Shown here: in pieces, positions 23,178-33,586 of the stretch | How positions within the stretch are numbered: position 1 is the first letter of the stretch | Layout of the letters: the number at the start of each line of letters is the position of its first letter | Source of the DNA: Melanopsichium pennsylvanicum | Lineage: Eukaryota > Basidiomycota > Ustilaginomycetes > Ustilaginales | Length of the DNA: 64,000 nucleotides | Assembly: GCA_900208305.1 (NCBI GenBank) | Contig: OAPG01000012.1 | Span: forward strand, 620,001-684,000 | Direction of reading: 5' to 3' | Made by a program: the position numbers and the translations under genes | Notes under the pieces: model-generated | Seen by the model: the letters and a program-made list of their open reading frames with translations, nothing else | Databases searched by the model: none | What the model was told of the DNA's origin: nothing

Positions 23178-26100
23178 CTGTTATGCAACTCGGCCCAAGC
23201 TATGGAGATGGAAGAGATGAAGGGACGTATCTGATTAGCATCAATGCTAGCAAGAGCGGCAGCGGGCAGAGGTGTGTCTAAAATCTGGGGCTGCGGCATT
23301 GCTGCGGTGGAACTAGAAGCAGACACTGAAGGTCATACATCAGCTCGGTCGTGATGGATTGGAGGCTTACCTTGTGCAGACACAAGCACGCTTTTGAGCC
23401 GCTTTTTCGTGCATTCAAATCGTGATGGTTGTGGTTGCTTCGCTGCTGCGGATGATCGCGACAAGGCTCAAAGGGTGACCGCAGCAGCGGTCCATCTAGT
23501 GTAGGCTACCGACAAGCCTGGCTGGCTAGCAAAATCCAATTTCGCTTCAGGCTCTTTCCAGCTCATTCTGCGTTTGCTGACCCAGATTCTCAAAATTCTC
23601 AAAAATTATCAGGATTTTCAAAAAAAATTCACCTTTCCCCCCCACAAAGCTGCAGGAAGTGCACGTGACTATGCATGCCCATGCCCGGTATTCGGACGAG
23701 AAGAGCCTCATGCTTGTCGTTCTGCTCGTTTGATGCTCTCTGTTTTGTTCTGAAGCTATCATCAGCACAGTCGTCATCGTCATCACAGCGTCTCCTCACG
23801 TCGTCCTCTTAAAAGCCTGACAAGCCCAAGTTTTTGACTCGCCTCGATCGTTCAGTGTTTGCGACACACAGCTCGGGCACGTACTTGCGCCGAGAATTAT
23901 CATTGAAGGGGGTTTCAATCAATCGTACAGCTACCACATTTCCCGATGTGGCCAGGTGTCTGGACGGGTCAGGCTCCTTTGTCCTACAGAAGCGACGGAT
24001 AGAACCTTTTTTTCGTCAGATGATGCTGTCAAGTGTAGAAGTCCTATTTTGTATGTTCAGGAGTATTAAAGGGCACGCAAGCACGAATTACGTAGCGAAA
24101 GGTTAGCCTAAAACTCGCATCTGCACCGTGTCATCCGTCAGCAAATGGCGCGGGCGGTACGCACTTCGAAGGGCATACTGTAAATACGAGGACGCCGAAG
24201 TAGTGATGATCGCTTGAAGAAGTCGAAGAGAGACCAACCCACCCTTTGACTTGGCTTGGCTTCACCATTTGACAAGGTTGGTAAAGTACAGTATTTCACT
24301 GTGCAGTACAGAACGGTAGGTACAATAGCATGCTCCGTTCGGTCGATCTTTGTCTCAGTGCGATGCGTACCATGTGTGGATCCGGTCTCTAAAGTAATTA
24401 CCACGTTTTTGAATGCGAACCGAATCCAAGCAGTGTTGGCTCCACTTCCGCACGATTTAAGACCATGCCCCAGCTTGATTTCGACAAACGAGGCATCGAT
24501 CAGCACGAGACTTGGGACCAGAAGTGTGGTTTTGTTCTGTGAAAGGAGTTATGGCAAGTCGCCGAATTTGCCACCATGCAGCAAGTTGGGTGAGGCAAAG
24601 CTGGAAAGAAGCAAAAGGTGCCAGGCTCGCTCTGATATTTGTGTTTCTTATTCGTGTCGTCGGTCATCTATGATAATGTGTGTCATCAGCCCGGGTCGCA
24701 ATGCTCGGGTAGCGATCCGTCGCCGTTGGGCACGGAATTTAGCGTTGGTGGCTACACTCTCTGCAGCGCCTGCAGCGAAGCAGTGCGCGATCAACCCACA
24801 AAAGTCCACACAGTCCCGGCTCTCAAGTAATTGATGATCGCGAAGTGCATTCGTTGCCAGTTTGGAACAATCAAGAAAAGACGCGAGCCTCGCATTTGAC
24901 CAAAGATTCAACTTAGGCTTGAAAACCGGTGGGAGCGATATGCACTTCACAGCCCACATCACAAGGCTGATCCTCGTTGCTTCGTGATGCAACTCGATAG
25001 GGGATTGAGCATAAGTTGATTTTCAATCATCAGTGTAGAGAACAGGCGCTGACTCTGTGAGTGCCATGTTCGGATTGACCGGCGTTAATGTCCTCTCGGC
25101 AGAATTGTATCCTCCTTGCTAGTTTGATTTTCCGCACATGTGATTGCCGGCAGAGGGCTGCGACACAAAAGCACAGGCAAAATGCGTCGAGACCAAGCGC
25201 AAGTTACTTTTGAAATTTTCAACATCCGCTCCGTTCAACTCTTTGATTGCAGACCAGGGATGACCATTTCCGTCCGTTCGCTTTGAACTAGTTGGGTCTG
25301 TATAAGACGAGTGCGTGTTGTATGAGTTACTCTGCGTCATGCTTGCTCGACATTGCAGTGTTTTTATTTTTGGTTACATCACTAGAGCCATAAAACTCAA
25401 ATAAGAAACGTAAAAGGATGCGGCCGTGATCAGTGCACCATGTTGCGCTTTCAAGCGGCGCTACTGCGCTTCGGCGACGGATGCTGCGGGCGCCCAATAC
25501 CTGCATGGCACCGCCCAGTTTGCAAAAAATCGCTCCCTCGCCTTTGTTCGTGAACAAAAGGGCCAAAAACGGAACGCTTCGCCGAGCCGAGTCTGGCATG
25601 CTTTCCACATGGACGGTCACACTTGTGACTGCTGTCAAAGCGCAGTGCTGATCTCAAGTTGGCAGAGATCACAGTCTGGGCTCTTGATCCAGCTCGCAAA
25701 AACGTCGGCTGACGAAAGCAGCTGTGATGTGAAATCTCGACAAGGCCCTTCCGAACTCACATGGCGCCTTCTAGCCCTCCCTCTTGCGCCTGATTCTTTC
25801 CCTTGTTCCAGCAGGAAGAACATACCACCTAGAACTATCACACCAACGCTCATAGATATGAATCATCTGCCTCGGAGAACATGAACAGTCACTTACTTCT
25901 GTCTGGATCCCAAGTTTCAGATTCGTGACCGGACAAAGCAGATTCTTGCTTCATAGACCTGCTATGAGATTCACGAAAGCATTTTCAAAGGCTCGCTTAC
26001 GATGAAGGTGTGATATCGTGATGGCGATTTGATACGGTCTTCATCTGGGTTCAAGCCTCTTGCTCTTCAAGGCAGAGACTAAAAAAAGGTAATGCTGTAT

Positions 26101-27682
26101 CGCAAGAAAAAAAGAAAAGAAAAGGGGGGGGCTTGCAGTGACAGTTGCAAAAGAGAGATCGGCTGGTGCCGTTACACTCGATTTGTGTGCGTGAAATTTG
26201 TGTCCCATTCTTATCAGTTTTCATGTGCAGGCTCGGTTTTCGTGTGGTTGTCTAGGTGCTGTTCTTCGGCAACTTTGGTGTAGTCTTGCAATCCGTTTCA
26301 TTTTTGTTTGCATCTATTTGTTTTTTTATTCTTACTTTTCTATTTTCATTTTAATTTAAACTTTCCGTGATCACGACACGGTTAAAATGAGACACTTGAA
26401 ATCCTCACTCGACACCCTTTTCGAGTAAACCCTCTTTTCATGTCAAAACTTAAAATGGAACCCTCACCTCGGCTCTAAAAAGCGGACTTTGTCACCGGCG
26501 GAGCGGTCAACTACGGTGGTTTGCTTGCATTTGCAATTTGTAACACGCGGCGGCCTAAGTAAATTAGTAGCAGACGGAGAACAACAAATTTTGCAATTTG
26601 GATTCGGTTTTAATGGCAAAATACGGTACATCTCTTGCACTTTATAGTGCGCTCTCTGTTTGCTCCCGCTGTGTGGGTCGGCGTTCACGATGATTTACTG
26701 CCTTCAAATAGCATACTCACACGCAGAGACTACAGAAATCCGCTGTCCTACTGCGCCTTTGACATCTGTGGCTGCTGGCTCTTTCTTCACAGAAACGCGC
26801 CCAACGACAACCAAAATTTTCATCACTCAAGCTCGGTTTCTGCTTTCTTCCTGGTTGTCCAGCAGTTGCCTTGTTTGATTCGACCTCGATCCGTCACGCA
26901 CACGCACACATTCTCTCACACGCTTCGCAACCAGTCCAAATCCTCGTTTTAGGCATCAAAGTGCTCAACAAGCTTGCCCTGTCTGCCCGAAGGTCATGCT
27001 GGTATTGAGACACTGTCGCCCGAGCATGCAATGCAATGCTCTGATCCTCTCCACCGCTATTCGCTGCTCTCTTGTTGGAATCGTTGGTCCATCCGGATGC
27101 TTGTCTGTGGCCTGTCTATCGTGTCGAGGATTGAGTTGCCCATCCCGCTCGGATCCACTACTCTGGGGGTAGAAGAGCCGACATCTTAACACCGATCCTT
27201 GCCCCAATTCAAATCCACAGAGCTTTACCTTAACCTCTTGAGCTCCTCATTGACTTGATTCGTGTTACTCTGCTCCCTTGATCTCTTAATCCTCTCTCCT
27301 AAAATCGTACCTAGACATCCGCAACTATTCATCTCCAACAGCCTCACTCTGTCTGTTTCGTCTCCACCCTTCGAGCATCCGCATTCCCAGGCACATCGAT
27401 CCGGCAATCTATCAGCGCAGATCACCTTTCGCTTCATATTGAACCACCGAGTTGCTTCATTTGACTTTACACAGCGCTTCCTAGATCAATTCTCCTCTCA
27501 TCAAAGACACTTTCAAGTGGCACCAATGTTATGAGTTTCGCTTGATCGACAGCTACTCCCCCACACAACCTATAGAGAGCAGAACGTGGCTTCTACTCAT
27601 CTGCTCATTAGTACCACGACATCCGAGTGGGACAACTACGTGCGAGAAGAGTGCATTGCAACACACCCACCGTCTTGCCGCA
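23178..27682. other. 4.5-kb region without a supportable gene
   Basis: Contains the 5' exon(s) and promoter of the zinc-finger gene (to about 23.5 kb) and the promoter of the KRE6-type gene (about 27.2-27.7 kb). Between them several frames of 60-190 codons exist on both strands, but none shows a family motif, a clear codon pattern or plausible introns. A CACGTG E-box-like palindrome lies near 23659. A-rich and T-rich runs near 26.1 and 26.3 kb look like relics rather than genes. Confidence 0.5.
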
Positions 27683-29995
27683 ATGTCGCAAGACTATTCC
27701 CCTAAGCCCGACAGTGGAGCAGCTGCCGCGCCTTCCGCGCCTTCCGCACCTGCTGCGCCACGCTCACCAACGGCTTGCATCGCGACCTTGCTTCCTCACC
27801 AAAGAGAGCATAGTCTCGAGAGACCACGCTCAGAGCTTCAACGCAATTGGTCTGATCTCAGCCTCGATATCCATGTTAACCCTCGTGTGAGCAGTCTTCT
27901 ACGCTGCTACACCGACAGCATCCACTCGACCAGCGAAGACGACAGGTCCGAAGACGGCAAGACCGGAATGGCGCATGCCTACGCAGCATACGACGCCGTG
28001 TCCGACGCAGACGACTCCAAGCAAGCCCTCAACCCTAACAAGCACACCAGCATCGACTCGCACAATCTCGCTAATCTCTCTTACAGCATTGATCCAGACA
28101 CATCGAGCGCATCGCGATATGTCAATTTGGGCATGGTCAGACCGCTCTCATACCACCCCAACGATCAAAAGGTCAACCCACGTGCCGTCAGAGATCCATT
28201 CAGCTTACCACCATCCATAATGGCCTCATCCATCAGCATGGATGGTGGAGCGACGCCATATTCGGAACACAATGACTTGTTCTCCAACCCTTACTCTTGG
28301 GATACGATTGATGGCAAGAAGGAGCCAGACGACGACCTCCACGATCCCGACGTTCACATGGACTCGAAACATGGTTGGTTCGGCGGCAAAGTGGGCGACC
28401 GTGGCGTGCTCAATGTCGGCGTTCTGGCCATCCTTGCATTTGGTCTCGTACTGCTGTTCGGCGGGTATCCCATCATCTCGTACTATGAGCGCCGCCACGA
28501 GGGTACAAAAGGCGGTTACAACCTCGGGGGCGTCAACGCTTCCGGCCAAGTTGCAAGTATTCCAGGGATGCGCTCTTCGCTCATCGATCCTGACACACCT
28601 CAGGACGTCTATTCGCGTCTCAGCCCCGATGGTACCAAGAGCATGAAGCTTGTCTTCTCTGACGAGTTCAACACCGACGGCCGCTCTTTCTATCCTGGTG
28701 ACGATCCATACTGGGAGGCATCGGATCTGCACTACTGGGCCACCAACAACTACGAATGGTACTCGCCCGAAGCTGTAACCACCTCCGGCGGCTCGTTGCG
28801 TATCACATTGGATCAAATCGAGACCAACAACCTCAACTTTCGCGGCGGTTTCCTGAGCTCGTGGAACAAGTTCTGCTTCACTGGCGGATACCTAGTTGCA
28901 AGTGTTCAACTTCCTGGTGCGCCACGCGTTGCTGGACTGTGGCCTGCCTTCTGGACGATGGGCAACCTCGGACGCGCAGGCTATGGTGCGACGACGGATG
29001 GTACGTGGCCTTACTCGTACACCGCTTGCGATGTGGGTACGTTGATGAACCAGACCGATGCGAACCAAGAGCCCTCCGCCGCTCTAATTGGTGGAAATGT
29101 CACGTGGAATCGCAAAGCCGAATCGACTTCGTTGTCGTTCCTCCCTGGTCAGCGCCTCTCGGCCTGTACCTGCTCGGGTGAAGATCACCCTGGTCCGCTT
29201 CTCAAGGACGGTAGCTGGCGCGGTCGTAGCGCTCCCGAGATCGACGTCTTTGAAGCACAAGTGGACAGCACCCTCGGTCTGACCGTCTCGCAATCCATGC
29301 AGACTGCGCCTTTCAACATGTACTACAACCTCACCAACACCACCGGGCCTGCATACGATTTTTTTCAGTCCGAGTCGCATCTCAATTCTTACAATGGACA
29401 AAACGACCAGCAAGCGCTGTCCGGTGTCTCGTTGGCCTCGCAGACGGCTGTTCAGCGCGGTGGAGATGGCACTTATGCAACCTATGGGTTCGAATACGAG
29501 CCTGGACTGCAAGGCTACATTGACTGGGTCTCAAACGGTGCACGAGCATGGAGAGTGAATGCAGCAGCACTCGAAGCCGATCCCGTTAGTGAAATCAGCG
29601 ATCGACCCATTCCCGAAGAGCCCATGTATATCATCTTTAATTTGGGTATCAGTCAAAACTTCGGTACACCCGATTGGAAGAGATTGAAGTTTCCAGCCAT
29701 CATGTCGGTAGACTGGGTTCGAGTGTACCAGGATCCCGATTCGGAAAATGTGGGATGCGATCCAGCTGATTTCCCCACAGCTGATTACATTGCGAGGCAT
29801 AGGCCAGCATATGATAATGCCAACTATACCATTTGGGGCGGCACAGCTGAAGAGGGTGGGTACGGCGCTCAATGGCCAAAGAATAGACTTTACCCTGAAG
29901 GTTGCTCGGCACCAAACAGCACGAGCCCAGGTTCGCCTGTCGAAACTTATCCTCAAGCGAGCGCCGTTCCTTCGAGCCAGATCGCCAAGCGCTAG
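27683..29995 (+). CDS. KRE6/SKN1-type beta-glucan synthesis-associated GH16 membrane protein
   Basis: Type II Golgi/ER membrane protein required in yeast for beta-1,6-glucan assembly of the wall. 770 aa: a disordered cytoplasmic N terminus (1-242) with Ala/Pro repeats near 13-27, one transmembrane helix (243-266), and a lumenal GH16-fold domain. It carries the GH16 core EIDVFE (519-524, the two glutamates being the nucleophile and acid/base positions) and typical Kre6/Skn1 segments such as GLWPAFWTMGNLGRAGYGAT, YSYTACDVGT, PFNMYYNLTN and YIIFNLGIS. It ends with a Cys-containing tail. The ATG at 27683 is chosen because the open frame upstream of it lacks another ATG. S. cerevisiae has two paralogues, so I give no single symbol. 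Confidence 0.9.
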   Translation: MSQDYSPKPDSGAAAAPSAPSAPAAPRSPTACIATLLPHQREHSLERPRSELQRNWSDLSLDIHVNPRVSSLLRCYTDSIHSTSEDDRSEDGKTGMAHAYAAYDAVSDADDSKQALNPNKHTSIDSHNLANLSYSIDPDTSSASRYVNLGMVRPLSYHPNDQKVNPRAVRDPFSLPPSIMASSISMDGGATPYSEHNDLFSNPYSWDTIDGKKEPDDDLHDPDVHMDSKHGWFGGKVGDRGVLNVGVLAILAFGLVLLFGGYPIISYYERRHEGTKGGYNLGGVNASGQVASIPGMRSSLIDPDTPQDVYSRLSPDGTKSMKLVFSDEFNTDGRSFYPGDDPYWEASDLHYWATNNYEWYSPEAVTTSGGSLRITLDQIETNNLNFRGGFLSSWNKFCFTGGYLVASVQLPGAPRVAGLWPAFWTMGNLGRAGYGATTDGTWPYSYTACDVGTLMNQTDANQEPSAALIGGNVTWNRKAESTSLSFLPGQRLSACTCSGEDHPGPLLKDGSWRGRSAPEIDVFEAQVDSTLGLTVSQSMQTAPFNMYYNLTNTTGPAYDFFQSESHLNSYNGQNDQQALSGVSLASQTAVQRGGDGTYATYGFEYEPGLQGYIDWVSNGARAWRVNAAALEADPVSEISDRPIPEEPMYIIFNLGISQNFGTPDWKRLKFPAIMSVDWVRVYQDPDSENVGCDPADFPTADYIARHRPAYDNANYTIWGGTAEEGGYGAQWPKNRLYPEGCSAPNSTSPGSPVETYPQASAVPSSQIAKR

Positions 29996-30233
29996 AAATA
30001 AGACTCTCTATCTTTTGCATTGTGGTCGAGATACACCAGATCTCTCCTTCTCTGTCTTTTCCATTTTATTTTATTTCCTTCTTTTGCATCTCTCTCCTAT
30101 CTCTCGGTCAGTCTTATATCATCGTCTCAATTTACACTCACTCATTCACCTGTACCTGTACCAAGCAAATCACACATCACTTGTTTACTTGCGTCTCTCT
30201 GTCACACACTTTTCATCACGCTCACTAATCTTA

Positions 30234-31543
30234 TTATCGAACCGTATGGACTTTCACTTTTCTTTCAATCCCATGCAACACTGGCTGCGAACAGGAACGC
30301 AGCTTAAAAGTGCCCAAAGGGGAATGAGCTGGGTTGGCCTTTGCTTTTCCACAAGGCGTATTCCAAGTGTTGCTGCCGCGGCGTTTCCGTCCCTCGGTTT
30401 TGAACTTGATGCTCAATAACTTTCGCATTGCCGCTACAAGCAAGAATGTACTCCCTTCTGCCGGCGACTGCCATGCGCTGGTGTCAAGGGCGCAATTTTT
30501 CATTGTTCAAATTGATATCAGCGCCGTTCCCGGCTTGTTCCACCACATCTATCGGCTTTTCGGTCCAGGCAAACAAGATTAGCGAAAAAATGACGCGGAA
30601 GGAATCGACATTGGCGACCTTCTGCAACTTTTCTCTCGCGCGCTCCCTTAGTGCGAGTCTGACTTCGTTCTCAGATGTCTTGCTGAAGCCTCGGCTCGTG
30701 CTGTCTCCGAGGAAAGCTTTATCGGCGAGTCCACTGATCCAGTGCGGGCTCCTTTGAGCAGCGAAGGCGAGAACAACGGAATGAAATGCATCCGTGATCT
30801 CCGTCTCGCGGCTTGCGCGGCCGGACGTATGGCCGAGAAGAGAATGTGCGCCTCGATCGAGCTCACAGATACGCCAATAGGCGAGCTGCTGGCTGGAAGC
30901 CGATGTAACAGCAGTGTTTCGGGAGCGGTCGACTAGCATGTAAGGTGTGTTTGATGAGGTGATCCAGCACTGCAATGTCTGTTCTGCTGCTCCTCCGTAG
31001 ACACGGATGAGGCCATCGTTGAGGAAGATGCGGTCGATAGCGCTCGTGATACGGTTGATAGAAGACATGGACGAGATCGTTACAATGTTCGTGTACGCTG
31101 CGGCTGCGGCTGTTTTGGACATAACGTCCATGAAGCATGCCGGAAGAAGCACGCTGCTCAAAACTGGTTTGTGAGGCTGCCAATGACCGTTGTGTCGCTC
31201 TTAATAGATTGCTGGAGTCACAAACGGCAGTGCCAAAGCTAGCTACAGCAAGCTGATCCCTGGGCTTGACACTGTCACTTTCTGCGGAGTCGGCCATTCT
31301 CTCGGTGTCATGCTGGGAGAGACTTGGTAGCAATTTGGGATCATCTTGCGCTGAAGTGGTGGGGACCCCGCCGAGGATGGACAAAACATATTGAAAGGTG
31401 CACGTTTTGTTCTTCTTGCGACAACTGGAACATGCGACTTTGTTGTTGATAGCTTCCACGACCGACTCGCACTGACCGTTGCACAGACGCTTTCCCATTC
31501 TGCATCGGTCAAAGGAGCGATACTGACGACGTCGAGAGTTCAT
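30234..31543 (-). pseudogene. Decayed Zn(II)2Cys6 transcription factor
   Basis: Starts MNSRRRQYRS and carries a binuclear-cluster region whose first cysteine is replaced by Phe (F11-x2-C14-x6-C21, then C38-x2-C41-x6-C48), with an unusually long central loop. TTT in place of TGT/TGC is a one-base loss. The downstream coding signal moves between frames: one frame to about 31140, a second (HWQPHKPVLSSVLLPACFMDVMSKT... to NLNNEKLRP, 31200-30484) and a third (FLLVAAMRKLLSIKFK, 30503-30234). The second shift could be an intron, but the stop after NLNNEKLRP and resumption in another frame suggest decay. The family regulates metabolic genes; here function is probably lost. It converges on the KRE6-type gene. 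Confidence 0.55.
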
Positions 31544-32184
31544 GACGCCTTTCGAAGCAACAAGGTGGGTTTGACATATGGCTTTGTTCTCCATCTGCAA
31601 ATCTTGTTGTCGGACCAAAGCGCCTCCTTTGCTACTCACAATCAAGAACAGGCTCAGTCAAGCAAACGAGTCAAGAATGGCAGCGAGACTAGGGAACAGC
31701 ACACTCAGCGTGACCTTGGGGGAGTGTGGGGAAGCAAAGTCGCACAGGGTCTGACCTCGTGGCACGTAAAGGTTGACCGCCGCAATCGCCGTGACCCTCA
31801 TGTTGTGAGTGCTCGGATATTAGCGGCCGACACACAAATCATTTTGTTCCGAGCTGTAAAAAACTAAAGTCTCACAAAGATCAAAGAAAAATCTTGGCTT
31901 CGAATTCGGGAAAGGGAACACATGCAGAGCCGCGTTTGGCGAGTTTTTTTTGGAAAGACAGCGAGCCAAAACTTGGAAGAAGCAAATCCAGACGACCTCT
32001 GTTTCTCCTCATCGTGCGACTCGACCACTCACACCTCTTCTCCCCGAAAACAACGTCCATCTCCTCGCCCAGCATACCCATACACTGTCCTTTTCGACAC
32101 CTAGAACTTCCTTTCAAAAATCAGGTACTCATTCTTCACATTGTTCGTTTCAAACTCTAGAGGGGAGTTATTCACACAGCAGAT
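31544..32184. other. Upstream region of LCP5 and of the decayed regulator
   Basis: 640 bp between divergent starts. No coding frame is supported. A run of pyrimidine-rich sequence (about 31990-32110) precedes LCP5 and probably belongs to its promoter and leader. Confidence 0.5.
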
Positions 32185-33459
32185 ATGGCGGCAGTTGCTA
32201 CAGACCCTCCCGTGGTGACTCTATCCGACGTCACAAAACTCTTCGCCACCATTCAAAATTCTGTCACTGCTCTCAGCACTTGTGTCAATAATCTCGAAAA
32301 GGATGTGAACGGGACAACATCCAGCGACTCGGTAGAAAATCCTTTCGCATACCCTGATGGCATCTCCCTTCTCACAGTCAAGAACGATGCCATGCTCGAC
32401 TACCTCCACCATATCGTCGCCATCTGCATCAGCAAGATCTCAGGTCGCTCGCTTGCCGGCACTAGTAAAGATGTTTCACAGGGACCCGCGGATCTCGTTC
32501 AGAATCTAGTCAAGCTGCGTCTCATGCTCGAAAAGCTTCGGCCTTTGGAAAACCGTCTCAAATACCAAATGGACAAGCTTCTCCGCTCTGCCGCTGAAGG
32601 CGACAAGGAGGTGCTTCTCGGTCGTGCTAAGTCTACCAAGGCCAAGAAAAACAAGCCAAAGGGCGACGGTAGTGACGATGATGACAGTGATCAAGACGAT
32701 GACGCCAGTGACGACGACCTTGCTTTTCGCCCCAACCCTTCCGCCTTCATGCAGGATAAGGCTCGCGCACTCGCCAGACCGTCTAAGTCCAATAATAAGC
32801 AGAGGAAGTCCGCGCGAGACTCCTCCTCAGACTCCGAGTCTGACGAACAAGGTGGCAAGACCGCTGTCTATCGACCGCCCAAGCTCGTGCCCATGTCGTA
32901 CGACCCCGATGCGCGAATTAACAAGAGGGGCGAAAAGCCTTCATCCATCACGCGCAATTCTGCTCTCCTTTCCGATCTCACAGCTGGTATGTCCTCCAAC
33001 CCATACGAAGCATCCTCTGCTGGTGTCGGTGTAGGTGGACGAGGGCGTCTTGCAGCCAATACCTCTTCCCGTGCTAAAGCTTTGGCCCGTATGGAGGAGT
33101 TCGAGGAGGAAAACTTTACCCGTCTGGTCATGTCCAAGAAGGACGCACGCAAGCGAAGACGGGACGAAGCCGATGTTGCTCTGGGTGGTGCCGGTCTCAG
33201 TTCCGGTCGTGATGGTAGAAGGAGAATCGGTGGTGGCATGGAGGAGGAGTTTGGAGATCTGCTCAGAGGCGCAGGTTTGGATGGAAGGAATGGAAAGAAG
33301 GCCAAGAAGGCTCAGAACGCTTACGATGCGCTCAGGGCGAGCAGCAGGTCCGGCTCGACTTTGCAGAGGTCCAAGAATAGTTCAAGCGGCGCGCTCTCAG
33401 GGGCAGGAAGCAAGAGCAACAAATTCAAGAACCAAGTCAACCGTTCAGCTCGCAGATAG
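32185..33459 (+). CDS. LCP5: Lcp5/neuroguidin, Sas10/Utp3-family ribosome biogenesis factor
   Basis: Nucleolar protein of the U3 snoRNP/SSU processome needed for 18S rRNA maturation. Single exon, 424 aa. The N-terminal Sas10/Utp3 domain spans about 10-140 (GISLLTVKNDAMLDYLHHIV, then RLMLEKLRPLENRLKYQMDKLL). A Lys-rich and Asp-rich charged segment follows, then the hallmark FRPNPSAFM and VYRPPKLVPMSYD, and a basic, Gly/Ser-rich C terminus ending VNRSARR, typical of the family. The length matches fungal Lcp5. The ATG at 32185 starts the conserved domain directly. Confidence 0.9.
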   Translation: MAAVATDPPVVTLSDVTKLFATIQNSVTALSTCVNNLEKDVNGTTSSDSVENPFAYPDGISLLTVKNDAMLDYLHHIVAICISKISGRSLAGTSKDVSQGPADLVQNLVKLRLMLEKLRPLENRLKYQMDKLLRSAAEGDKEVLLGRAKSTKAKKNKPKGDGSDDDDSDQDDDASDDDLAFRPNPSAFMQDKARALARPSKSNNKQRKSARDSSSDSESDEQGGKTAVYRPPKLVPMSYDPDARINKRGEKPSSITRNSALLSDLTAGMSSNPYEASSAGVGVGGRGRLAANTSSRAKALARMEEFEEENFTRLVMSKKDARKRRRDEADVALGGAGLSSGRDGRRRIGGGMEEEFGDLLRGAGLDGRNGKKAKKAQNAYDALRASSRSGSTLQRSKNSSSGALSGAGSKSNKFKNQVNRSARR

Positions 33460-33586
33460 TCACTCTTCATGTCACTCAGGTCCACATACCATGCAAGCTC
33501 ATTTGTTCGCGTTTACCCCTGACTCAAATGTTCTTCCTGTGCAACGTCTGGTTGATGCTTTGAAATAAGCCCCAATTCCGTTCGCC

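Noticed and set aside
24256..24834. 192-codon plus-strand frame
   Set aside because: No recognisable domain, mixed composition and no splice or start context; not enough to call a gene.
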